Shown: one piece after another, positions 17,543 to 24,878 of the stretch
How positions within the stretch are numbered: the first letter of the stretch is position 1
Layout: each line of letters begins with the position of its first letter
From: Clostridia bacterium
GTDB taxonomy: Bacteria > Bacillota > Clostridia > Oscillospirales > Acutalibacteraceae
DNA length: 64,000 nucleotides
Direction: 5' to 3'
NCBI GenBank assembly: GCA_017631795.1
Contig: JAGBSO010000030.1
Location: forward strand, 248,001-312,000
Translations under genes and position numbers: made by a program
The notes under the pieces: generated by a model
Database searches by the model: none
What the model saw: only the letters and a program-made list of their open reading frames with translations
Told to the model about the DNA's origin: nothing

Positions 17543-18481
17543 TCAGATATCAAGTGATGTTGTTTCATCAATACCCATTGATATGTTCATGCATTGAACA
17601 GCGGCACCTGATGCACCTTTTCCGAGATTGTCAAACACACTTGTTATAAATATTCTCTCTTCATTGCCTGAAATAAATATTTTCATTGAGTCTTTTCCGC
17701 TTTTTTCATTTGCAGAAATCATAGAAACCGGAGTTTCTCCGCCGTGTAAAGGCATAACTTCAATGAACTTTGAGTTGTTATAATGCTTGCTGAACATTGA
17801 ATGGATTTCTTCAATGCCTGTTTTGTTGAGAAGCTTTGTGAAAACGGGAACAGTTGTTGCCATTCCGCTGTAATAGTCATCAACAATAGGAGTGAAAATC
17901 GGGAAGTCAGAAAGACCTGTGATGACTTTCATTTCTTTGAGATGTTTGTGATTCTGAGTCAGACCGTACTGTCTGGGTGCATATAAATCAGCAGTTTTCT
18001 CATTTTCGTAGTTGTTTATCATTTTTTTTCCGCCGCCGCTGTATCCTGTGAGCGAGTGACAGACAACGGGGTAGTCACAAGGCATGATGCCGTTTGAAAT
18101 GAGTGGGTAGACTATCGAGATGAAACCGCTAGCATGACAACCGGGGACTGCAATTCTCTTTGATGATGCAATTTTAACCCTGTGTTCATCAGAAAGCTCT
18201 GCAAAACCATATGCCCAGTCGGGATTTGTTCTGTGCGCGGTTGATGTGTCGATAATGACAGTATTTTCGTTATCGCAAAGAGAAACAGATTCTCTTGAAG
18301 CTTCATCGGGAAGGCAAAGGAAAGTGATATCGCTGGCATTGATAAGTCTGCGTCTTTCTTCTTTGTCTTTTCTGAGTTCGTCGCTGATTGTAAGAAGCTC
18401 TATATCATTTCTTTTTTGAAGACGGTCAAAAAGTCTCAGGCCTGTTGTACCCTGATTTCCGTCAATAAAAACTTTATACAT
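17543..18481 (-). CDS. argC: N-acetyl-gamma-glutamyl-phosphate reductase, short type
   Basis: NADPH-dependent reductase of N-acetylglutamyl phosphate to the semialdehyde; first gene of the operon. N-terminal nucleotide-binding region FIDGNQGTTGLRLFDRL and active-site Cys in VPGCHASGFIS. At 312 residues with PGCHASGF instead of PGCYPT it belongs to the shorter ArgC type rather than the ~345-residue Bacillus type. Ribosome site AGGAG precedes ATG. A promoter and a candidate ARG box lie just upstream, so arginine repression through an ArgR/AhrC-type regulator is expected. Confidence 0.92.
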   Translation of the reverse strand: MYKVFIDGNQGTTGLRLFDRLQKRNDIELLTISDELRKDKEERRRLINASDITFLCLPDEASRESVSLCDNENTVIIDTSTAHRTNPDWAYGFAELSDEHRVKIASSKRIAVPGCHASGFISIVYPLISNGIMPCDYPVVCHSLTGYSGGGKKMINNYENEKTADLYAPRQYGLTQNHKHLKEMKVITGLSDFPIFTPIVDDYYSGMATTVPVFTKLLNKTGIEEIHSMFSKHYNNSKFIEVMPLHGGETPVSMISANEKSGKDSMKIFISGNEERIFITSVFDNLGKGASGAAVQCMNISMGIDETTSLDI

Positions 18482-18512
18482 AAAAAATACTCCTATAAAA
18501 ATCTATTATAAT

Positions 18513-18540
18513 ATTTTACTCTTTTTTGTTTGATTGTCAA
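18513..18540 (-). promoter_or_regulatory. Promoter of the arginine operon
   Basis: On the minus strand TTGACA (18540-18535), 16-base spacer, TAAAAT (18518-18513). A TATAAT eight bases further down is too far from the -35 box. Confidence 0.75.
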
Positions 18541-18548
18541 TAAATTTC

Positions 18549-18562
18549 TGAATATTTATGCA
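18549..18562. promoter_or_regulatory. Candidate ARG box (ArgR/AhrC operator)
   Basis: TGAATATTTATGCA matches the palindromic ARG-box consensus TGAATwwwwATTCA at all but one position. It lies just upstream of the -35 hexamer of the arginine operon. Confidence 0.5.
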
Positions 18563-18639
18563 AGTTTGTGAAAATGTAAAATATTGACGGAGAATTTTGT
18601 TGATTATTGTTAATTTACACAACTAAATATATAATAATA

Positions 18640-18677
18640 AAGACCTGCAGTTCATAGTAAATGCAGGTCTTGTGATT
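18640..18677 (-). terminator. Terminator of the manA/ABC-F transcript
   Basis: Perfect 10-bp stem AAGACCTGCA / TGCAGGTCTT with an 12-base loop; on the minus strand it is followed by a T-rich stretch (TTATTATTATAT). It separates the ABC-F gene from the arginine promoter. Confidence 0.7.
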
Positions 18678-18731
18678 TTGTTTGTGTATAAAAAATGTAT
18701 AAAATTGAAAATATGCAGCAAATATACAATA

Positions 18732-20615
18732 TTATGAGTTCAGTTCCAACCACTCATCATAGAGTTCTTCCTGCTTCTTTGTCAGTTCATCAAGCTTGTT
18801 TGAAAGTTCAATAAGCTTTTCATAATCAGCAGTAGTTTCAGGAGAATCGAGTAATTCCTGAACCTGATTTTTCTCATTTTCTGTCTGTTCTATTTCTTCC
18901 TCAAGTCGCTTTATACGTGTCTTTTTCTTGCGTTCAAGGGATTCCTTTTCTTTTCTTAACTGATATTCATTCGGCTTCTTTTCTTTCTTTTCTGATTTTT
19001 CTGCAGGAGTGTTGAGAGTATTTATATAATCATCATAATTACCGTCGCAGACAGTCAGATTACCCTTATCAAGTATCAGTATTTTTGTTGCAAGTTTATT
19101 CACAAGGAAACGGTCATGAGAAACACAGAAAAGAGTTCCGTCATAATCAGTGAGAGCATCTTCGAGAACTTCTCTTGACGCAATATCAAGATGGTTTGTA
19201 GGTTCGTCAAGAATGAGCAGATTCGGTTTTTTCAGCATCAGTTCAAGCAGTGCTGTTCTTGCTCTTTCACCGCCTGAAAGTTCACACATTTTCTTTTCAA
19301 TATCATCTCCGCGGAAACGGAATGCACCAAGGAATCCACGAAGCTGTGAAATTGTGAAAGCAGGGAATTTGTCATAAACTTCCTGAAGAACGGTTTTGTC
19401 TGAATCAAGACCTGACTGAATCTGGTCAAAGTAACCGGGCTGAACATTAGCTCCGAAACGGGCATATCCCGTGTCAGATGCAAGTTTACCCAGAACAGCC
19501 TTAAGGAAAGTTGATTTGCCACAGCCGTTTGAACCGAGAATGAAGACTTTTTCACCTTTCATTACTTTCAGACTGATGTTGCTGAAAAGTGTTTTGCTGC
19601 CGTACGATTTTGATAAATCTGTTATAATGATAACTTCATTTCCGCTTGTTGTTCCCGATTCAAATTTCAGCTTCATTGCTTTTTCATCGCTTTCGGGAGC
19701 TATCATATCTTCTTTTATACGGTCAATCTGCTTTTGTTTGCTTGCAATGGTAATATAGTTTCTTTCTCTGTTGAACTGCTTTTGTTGTTTTATAATACCT
19801 TCAATACGTTCAACTTCTTTTGATTGTTGTTCGTATTTGCGTCTGTCAGCCTCTCTTTGTTCTTCTTTAAGTTTTGCATAAACTGAGTAATTACCTTTTC
19901 TGACTGTGATTTTTTTGTGTTCTATTTCCATTGTTTTGTTTGTGACTTTATCAAGGAAATATCTGTCGTGGGAAACGATCAAAGCTGTTCCGTTGTATTT
20001 TGTCAGAAAATCTTCCAGCCATTCAACACTCTTTATGTCAAGATGGTTGGTCGGTTCATCAAGAAGGATAAGATCTGAGTCGGAAAGCAGAAGTTTACCG
20101 AGAGCGATTTTTGTTCGCTGACCGCCGCTTAAATCTCCCACGGGCAGATTCTGTTCATCTTCAGAAAAACCAAGTCCCGACAGCATTGAATTTGCTCTTG
20201 AACGGAAAGTAAGTCCTCCCATTGACTGAAATTTTTCAGTCAGAAGAGACTGCTTTTCGATAAGTTCGGAAATGTTGTCAGGCTGAGTATCAATAATATT
20301 ATGAAGATCTTCAAGTTCCTTTTCCATTTTTTCAAGATGTGAAAAAACAGACAGCATTTCTTCTTTTGCTGTCCTGGTAAAATCTGCACAGGCATGCTGT
20401 TCAACATAGCCTGTCCGTGCAGTTGAAGATATAAAAAGACCGCCGTCTGCAGGTTCATATATACCTGCAATCAGCTTGAATAAAGTTGTTTTTCCTGTAC
20501 CGTTGTTGCCGATAAGTCCCACTTTATCGTGCTCTTCAATATCAAAACTGGCTTTATCAAAGAGCACGTTATCAAGGAACTCCATCGTCAGTTCGTGTGC
20601 GCTTATAACTGACAT
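18732..20615 (-). CDS. ABC-F family ATPase (ribosome-associated, Uup/YdiF type)
   Basis: Soluble twin ABC protein without membrane domains (627 aa), expected to bind the ribosomal E site and help translation or, in some members, antibiotic resistance. First cassette: GNNGTGKTTLFKL Walker A, LSGGQRTKIALGKLL signature, LLDEPTNHLD. An interdomain linker rich in KEEQREADRRKYEQQSKE follows (residues ~245-300), then cassette two: GSNGCGKSTFLKAV, LSGGERARTALLELM, LILDEPTNHLD. The C-terminal ~90 residues are a highly charged coiled coil (KEKESLERKKKTRIKRLEEE), as in Uup and YdiF. The ATG begins one base after the manA stop. There is no strong reason to call it a resistance factor. Confidence 0.9.
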   Translation of the reverse strand: MSVISAHELTMEFLDNVLFDKASFDIEEHDKVGLIGNNGTGKTTLFKLIAGIYEPADGGLFISSTARTGYVEQHACADFTRTAKEEMLSVFSHLEKMEKELEDLHNIIDTQPDNISELIEKQSLLTEKFQSMGGLTFRSRANSMLSGLGFSEDEQNLPVGDLSGGQRTKIALGKLLLSDSDLILLDEPTNHLDIKSVEWLEDFLTKYNGTALIVSHDRYFLDKVTNKTMEIEHKKITVRKGNYSVYAKLKEEQREADRRKYEQQSKEVERIEGIIKQQKQFNRERNYITIASKQKQIDRIKEDMIAPESDEKAMKLKFESGTTSGNEVIIITDLSKSYGSKTLFSNISLKVMKGEKVFILGSNGCGKSTFLKAVLGKLASDTGYARFGANVQPGYFDQIQSGLDSDKTVLQEVYDKFPAFTISQLRGFLGAFRFRGDDIEKKMCELSGGERARTALLELMLKKPNLLILDEPTNHLDIASREVLEDALTDYDGTLFCVSHDRFLVNKLATKILILDKGNLTVCDGNYDDYINTLNTPAEKSEKKEKKPNEYQLRKEKESLERKKKTRIKRLEEEIEQTENEKNQVQELLDSPETTADYEKLIELSNKLDELTKKQEELYDEWLELNS

Positions 20616-20616
20616 T

Positions 20617-21594
20617 TTATACCTTTGTATGAAGAATCTTTGCTTTACCGCTTACATAGAATGATCCGCTGTCTGCAGGGATGAAAATGCTGTCACCCTT
20701 TAAGAAACTGCGTTCATCTTCACCGCACTTTATTGAACCTTCACCGTCAAGAACTACAAGTGAAACGAATGATGTCTCATCTGCTTCGTCTGCATAGAGG
20801 GTGTCAATATCAATACAAGTCATTGTGAAGTATGGACATTCTGAAAGAAGTGTTGTCATGTATCCGTCGTGTTTTACGGGCATACCTATGGGATCAAGAG
20901 TTGCTGAAGGGATTGTACATTCTGTTACATCGACTGCCTTGTCAACATGAAGTTCACGGGGCTTTCCGTCAAGCCCTGTTCTGTTGTAGTCAAAAACTCT
21001 GTATGTTGTGTTGCAGCTCTGCTGAACTTCTGCAAGAAGAATGCCCTTGCCGATTGCGTGGAGTGTGCCTGCAGAAATGAATGCAACATCGCCGGGTTTT
21101 ACCTTTGTTCTGTTAACTTTGTCAAGAAGTGTTCCAGCTTCGATTGCTTCGCGGAATTCTTCTTTTGTAAGATCATCATTGAAACCGTAAATGAGTTCTG
21201 CATCATCGTCACAATCAATTATGTACCATGCTTCGGTTTTGCCTCTTACATCTTTTTCATTTGCTGCTGCATATTCATCATCGGGATGAACCTGAACGGA
21301 AAGTTTATCATCAGCATCAATAAGTTTTATGAGAATAGGGAAGTCTTCAATTTTATCGTAACCTTCACAGTTTGTGCCGAGAGCATCCATGCCGATTTCT
21401 TTTTCAAGGACATGAGAAAGAGTTTTTCCGTCATATTCACCGCCGACAACAATACTTTCTCCGTCTTCATGACAGGAAAGAACCCATGCTTCGGCAATAT
21501 TTTTAAGGTCTGTCTGCATTTCAAAATCGTTTCTTAATCTGTTACCGCCCCAGATTGTCTCTTTTAGTGCAGGTTTTAAAAATAACATACTCAA
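20617..21594 (-). CDS. manA: Mannose-6-phosphate isomerase, class I
   Basis: Zinc enzyme that interconverts mannose-6-phosphate and fructose-6-phosphate. Metal ligands are visible: Gln and His in VQVHPDDEY, Glu in GKTEAWYI and His in AGTLHAIG. Length about 325 is that of Firmicute ManA. Start choice: TTG 21594 lies 9 bases after GGAG, whereas ATG 21588 lies 15 bases away, so a TTG start is favoured; the two differ by two residues. A consensus promoter stands just upstream, and the ABC-F gene follows without a gap. Confidence 0.9.
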   Translation of the reverse strand: MSMLFLKPALKETIWGGNRLRNDFEMQTDLKNIAEAWVLSCHEDGESIVVGGEYDGKTLSHVLEKEIGMDALGTNCEGYDKIEDFPILIKLIDADDKLSVQVHPDDEYAAANEKDVRGKTEAWYIIDCDDDAELIYGFNDDLTKEEFREAIEAGTLLDKVNRTKVKPGDVAFISAGTLHAIGKGILLAEVQQSCNTTYRVFDYNRTGLDGKPRELHVDKAVDVTECTIPSATLDPIGMPVKHDGYMTTLLSECPYFTMTCIDIDTLYADEADETSFVSLVVLDGEGSIKCGEDERSFLKGDSIFIPADSGSFYVSGKAKILHTKV

Positions 21595-21630
21595 AGTTTT
21601 TCACTCCGCATAATAAAATTTTCCTTTTAT

Positions 21631-21658
21631 ATTATACTATAAATTTTCATTATGTCAA
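21631..21658 (-). promoter_or_regulatory. Promoter of manA / ABC-F
   Basis: Minus-strand TTGACA (21658-21653), 16-base spacer, TATAAT (21636-21631). The -35 box begins right at the end of the small Cys-rich gene. Confidence 0.8.
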
Positions 21659-21844
21659 TCAGTCGTTTTCCGTTTTTTCATTATCAAAATATATTTTAAG
21701 TATTATATTTTTACATTTTATACATTCGGGATGCAAAGTGCATCGTATTTTCTTTCTCCCGTCGTGATATGCAGTTTCTTCAATAACAACATTCCTTTTC
21801 TTTATGCAACAGTATTGCTCATAAGACTTTGAATGGCTTTTCAT
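21659..21844 (-). CDS. Small Cys-rich protein (61 aa), function unknown
   Basis: Not recognised. The 61-residue basic protein has a Cys-Cys pair near residue 12 (YCCIKKRN) and a later C-x7-C-x2-C-like cluster (CTLHPECIKC), a pattern that suggests a small zinc-binding fold. It is supported as a gene by the perfect GAGGTGA ribosome site seven bases before ATG. An imperfect promoter-like region with the palindrome GTATATTCAATATAC lies at 21865-21879, just upstream. It precedes manA in the same direction but manA has its own promoter. Confidence 0.6.
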   Translation of the reverse strand: MKSHSKSYEQYCCIKKRNVVIEETAYHDGRKKIRCTLHPECIKCKNIILKIYFDNEKTEND

Positions 21845-21864
21845 TGTTGTTCACCTCATAAATA

Positions 21865-21879
21865 GTATATTCAATATAC
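21865..21879. repeat. Short palindrome upstream of the Cys-rich gene
   Basis: GTATATT-C-AATATAC, two perfect 7-base arms around one base. Position 20 bases before the ribosome site suggests an operator or a start-site element; no regulator is identified. Confidence 0.35.
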
Positions 21880-21956
21880 AGTTGTCTAATCAATAATAAT
21901 CATTAATTCTGTTTTTTTTAATATACATTTATTATACTATATGAAAGGATGTTTTT

Positions 21957-22202
21957 ATGTATATCGTTGTTATGGTTGCGTGTGGTATTATTATTCTTTT
22001 TGCAATGATAGGAACGCACAGATTTTTCAGTTCATTGATGATGACTGCAATACAAGGAATAATCGCTCTTTTTTCAGTGAATTTTATAGGTGATTTTCTG
22101 AATATACATATTTCGCTCAATTGGTTTTCTTTAATTGTCGGAGTTCTTGGTGGATTACCGGGAATTATTTTACTGTTACTTAATAATTTGTTGACATTAT
22201 AA
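21957..22202 (+). CDS. bofA: BofA-like small membrane protein
   Basis: 81-residue protein with two to three membrane segments. The second half (IIALFSVNFIGDFLNIHISLN and then GVLGGLPGIILLLL) matches the pattern of BofA, the inhibitor of the intramembrane protease SpoIVFB that delays pro-sigma-K cleavage in the mother cell during sporulation. AAAGGATG precedes ATG. The next gene codes for a PrsW-type intramembrane protease, an unusual neighbour. Recognition rests on the short C-terminal pattern, so it is a family-level call. Confidence 0.65.
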   Translation: MYIVVMVACGIIILFAMIGTHRFFSSLMMTAIQGIIALFSVNFIGDFLNIHISLNWFSLIVGVLGGLPGIILLLLNNLLTL

Positions 22203-22267
22203 TATTGACAAATACTATACGTTATGTGATAATTATTGTGATAAATAATTGGAGTTTGTGAATTATT

Positions 22268-23254
22268 ATGAATGGAATCGGATTAACTATCGGGGCATTA
22301 TTGCCTGCAATTGTATTGCTTGTATATATATTTAAAAAAGATCGTGCAGAAAAAGAACCTATCGGACTGATTGCGTTGCTGTTTTTTGCAGGCGTTGTGA
22401 TTGCAACACCTGCAGGATGGTTGGAAGGTCTTATTATTCCGCTTATAAACGGTCTTTTTCAGAATGCAGGATATGTTGAAGATGGAACCAGATATCTCGG
22501 AACTGTTCCTTTTTATATTTACACATTCCTTGAAAACTTTTTCGGTGTTGCATTGGTTGAAGAAGGTCTTAAATTTATTGCGTTGTTTTTCCTTACATAC
22601 AGAAATAAAAATTTCAACAGTTTGTTCGATGGAATGGTGTACGCTATAACTGTTTCTTTGGGATTTGCTGCAATTGAAAATGTTATGTATGCATTTTCAT
22701 ACGGCTGGGGAACAGTTTTCTCCCGCATGATCCTCTCTGTTCCCGCGCACATGTTCTTCGGAGTTCTGATGGGATATTTTTATTCTTTCTGGAATGTTTT
22801 CCGTCATGTGGATTCTCTTGAAAAAGATGCTAAACAAAAAGGTATGATTGCCGCGTCAAGAAAGCCTATCAAAAAAGGCAGACAGCTTGCTCTTGCTCTG
22901 ATTGTTCCTACAATAGTTCATGGATTCTTTGATTTTTGTCTTTCAGCCGATTCAACATTTTTCCTTGTAGTTTTCTATATTTTTGTTATTGCGCTTTATA
23001 TCTTCTGTTTCATGCGTATACATAAGTTTTCAAAGTCAGATGTTATGTATGGTCATTTGTTGTTGACTGTTTTTCTTAAAAGAAATCAAGATATTCTTCT
23101 GCTTGTAAGATCTGAGGCATTTCAGCATAATCTTACTTCCAACGGATTGGAAGACACAAGAGAAATGCTTAATTCATATTATGCATTGACTTTTGATGCT
23201 GACCCGAATGAAGAAACATCTCTGGAAGCATTGATGAATGAAGCAACTGAGTAA
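22268..23254 (+). CDS. PrsW-family intramembrane metalloprotease
   Basis: Multi-pass membrane protease of the PrsW/CAAX-protease relatives. In Bacillus PrsW starts cleavage of the anti-sigma factor RsiW. Key motifs: VEEGLKFIAL (EExxK), NSLFDGMVYAITVSLGFAAIEN, and the histidines in VPAHMFFGVLMGYF and TIVHGFFDF, all inside predicted membrane helices. Length 328 includes a ~70-residue C-terminal cytosolic tail not typical of the minimal protease. GGAG lies 13 bases before the ATG, rather far. No anti-sigma gene is next to it; the BofA-like gene upstream suggests a sporulation or envelope-stress role, by inference. Confidence 0.8.
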   Translation: MNGIGLTIGALLPAIVLLVYIFKKDRAEKEPIGLIALLFFAGVVIATPAGWLEGLIIPLINGLFQNAGYVEDGTRYLGTVPFYIYTFLENFFGVALVEEGLKFIALFFLTYRNKNFNSLFDGMVYAITVSLGFAAIENVMYAFSYGWGTVFSRMILSVPAHMFFGVLMGYFYSFWNVFRHVDSLEKDAKQKGMIAASRKPIKKGRQLALALIVPTIVHGFFDFCLSADSTFFLVVFYIFVIALYIFCFMRIHKFSKSDVMYGHLLLTVFLKRNQDILLLVRSEAFQHNLTSNGLEDTREMLNSYYALTFDADPNEETSLEALMNEATE

Positions 23255-23280
23255 TTTTCAGAATATACGGAAAGTGGTAT

Positions 23281-23304
23281 ACGGAGCGGTTTCGGCTGCT
23301 CCGT
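23281..23304 (+). other. Hairpin between prsW-like gene and ylmH
   Basis: ACGGAGC / GCTCCGT stem of 7 bp with a 10-base loop, ending 9 bases before the ylmH ATG. There is no U-run after it, so it is a weak terminator at best; it occupies the place where the ribosome site of ylmH would be. Confidence 0.5.
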
Positions 23305-23313
23305 TCAAGTTGT

Positions 23314-24057
23314 ATGGATGAATTGACTTTAATTAAAAACAGATTCAATGATCTGGCATCCCGCTCATGCGAAAGAGGAATTTATACTTCTACTGAATTC
23401 CTTACGATAGCTGAACAAAGTGTGCTGAAAAAGATGCATCTGCCTGTAAAAACAGTTTTTTACGGCGGATATGAAAATGCTGAGCGGAATATTGTTGTTT
23501 TTGGTGATGAAACTGACCTTGGTTATGAATGTTTTTATCCTGTCCGATTTATAAAAATAGAGCCTTTGCAGATGAAATTTGCGGACAAGCTCTCTCATCG
23601 TGATTTTCTTGGTTCTCTCATGGGGCTTGGAATACGGCGTGAGATGCTGGGGGATATTATTATAAATGAAAATGTTGCATATCTTGTTTGTCTTGACTCT
23701 GTTGCAGATTTCATAATAAATCAGCTTGATAAGGTGAAGCATACATCTGTAAAATGTTCTGAAAGTAATTATATTCCCACAGATGTTCTTCCTGAACTTC
23801 GTTATGAAGAATTTATTGTTTCCTCTGAAAGACTTGATGTCCTCATTTCTGCAGTGTATAATCTTTCAAGAAATGAAAGTCAGAAAAGAATTGAAAGTGA
23901 AACTGTGTTTTGTGACGGAATGATTGTAACGGCTTCTTCATTCGTACCGAAAATCGGAACACTGATAAGTGTAAGAGGCTCAGGCAGATTCATTTTTGAC
24001 GGTGTTTTAAGGCAGACAAAAAAAGGCAGATATGTTATATCTGTCAGAATTTATTGA
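23314..24057 (+). CDS. ylmH: YlmH family S4-domain RNA-binding protein
   Basis: Homologue of YlmH (also RqcP2), an S4-domain protein tied to the division gene cluster in many Gram-positives and to ribosome-associated quality control. The N-terminal half has NRFNDLASRSCERGIYTSTEFLT and the middle LSHRDFLGSLMGLGIRREMLGDI; the C-terminal S4 domain runs through ESQKRIESETVFCDGMIV to the end, with the RNA-contact loop near KIGTLISVRGSGRF. No usual ribosome site precedes ATG 23314, but the conserved N-terminus fixes the start. It is not near ftsZ or sepF here, as it often is elsewhere. Confidence 0.85.
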   Translation: MDELTLIKNRFNDLASRSCERGIYTSTEFLTIAEQSVLKKMHLPVKTVFYGGYENAERNIVVFGDETDLGYECFYPVRFIKIEPLQMKFADKLSHRDFLGSLMGLGIRREMLGDIIINENVAYLVCLDSVADFIINQLDKVKHTSVKCSESNYIPTDVLPELRYEEFIVSSERLDVLISAVYNLSRNESQKRIESETVFCDGMIVTASSFVPKIGTLISVRGSGRFIFDGVLRQTKKGRYVISVRIY

Positions 24058-24070
24058 TAGGAGATAGTTT

Positions 24071-24763
24071 ATGGTTTTTCATGGTTTTCAGAAAATGACT
24101 ATGCTTGATTTTCCGGGATACGTTGCCTGTACTGTATTTACGCCGGGTTGTAATTTCCGTTGTCCTTTTTGTCATAATTCTTTGCTTGTAACAAAAGTGA
24201 ATGATAATGAAGTGTATTCTGAAGATGAGATTCTTGCCTATCTAAAAAAAAGAAAAGGTGTGATAGACGGTATCTGTATAAGTGGCGGAGAACCGCTTAT
24301 GCATGATGATATTTTTGATTTTGTGAAAAAAGTCAAAGAGACAGGTATGCTTGTTAAAATAGACACAAACGGCAGTTTTCCTGACAAACTTAAAAAGCTT
24401 ATTGATTCGGGCAACATTGATTATGTTGCAATGGATATCAAGAATTGTCCTGAAAAGTATGCCGTAACAACAGGTATACATGATTTTGATATTACACCAA
24501 TCAGAAAAAGCGTTGAATTGCTGCTGGAAGGCAGAGTTGCGTATGAGTTCAGAACAACTGTTGTAAAAGAATTCCATACACCACAAGATATGGTGCATAT
24601 AGGTGAATTTATAAGTGGTGCAGATAAGTATTTTCTTCAGCATTTTATAGAATCAGAGAGCAATATTCAGCAAGGTCTGACCCCGCTTGATAGAGAAGAA
24701 ATGGAAAATCTGCGTATTTCAGTGTCAGGATTTGTGAAAAATGCTGAATTACGCGGAATTTGA
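24071..24763 (+). CDS. nrdG: Anaerobic ribonucleotide reductase activating enzyme
   Basis: Radical SAM protein that installs the glycyl radical on NrdD. The 4Fe-4S cluster motif is CNFRCPFCHNSLL (CxxxCxxC), followed by the SAM-binding GGEP in ICISGGEPL. Length 230 is typical. AGGAGAT precedes ATG and the gene follows ylmH by 13 bases. nrdD lies downstream but has its own promoter, so nrdG is probably expressed with ylmH as well as by read-through. Confidence 0.9.
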   Translation: MVFHGFQKMTMLDFPGYVACTVFTPGCNFRCPFCHNSLLVTKVNDNEVYSEDEILAYLKKRKGVIDGICISGGEPLMHDDIFDFVKKVKETGMLVKIDTNGSFPDKLKKLIDSGNIDYVAMDIKNCPEKYAVTTGIHDFDITPIRKSVELLLEGRVAYEFRTTVVKEFHTPQDMVHIGEFISGADKYFLQHFIESESNIQQGLTPLDREEMENLRISVSGFVKNAELRGI

Positions 24764-24769
24764 AAAAAT

Positions 24770-24785
24770 ACACAATATATTGTGA
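24770..24785. promoter_or_regulatory. NrdR box 1 upstream of nrdD
   Basis: ACACAATATATTGTGA, a palindrome agreeing with the NrdR-box consensus acaCwAtATaTwGtgt at nearly every position. It ends 8 bases before the -35 hexamer. Confidence 0.75.
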
Positions 24786-24793
24786 TTTTGCTC

Positions 24794-24822
24794 TTGACAA
24801 GACGCAAGATATCCTATATAAT
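24794..24822 (+). promoter_or_regulatory. Promoter of nrdD-trxB
   Basis: Consensus TTGACA (24794-24799), 17-base spacer, TATAAT (24817-24822). Confidence 0.88.
24802..24817. promoter_or_regulatory. Degenerate NrdR box 2
   Basis: ACGCAAGATATCCTAT begins exactly 32 bases after box 1 and keeps 10 of 16 positions. NrdR usually binds a pair of boxes about three helical turns apart; this copy fills the -35/-10 spacer, where binding would block RNA polymerase. Confidence 0.5.
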
Positions 24823-24878
24823 GAATCCTGCACGACACTTATGTCAGTAAATTCAGTTGAATAAAGGGAGGCTACATC

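Noticed and set aside
18482..18731. T-box or other riboswitch for the arginine operon
   Set aside because: Promoter lies too close to argC to leave room for one; no T-box sequence is present.
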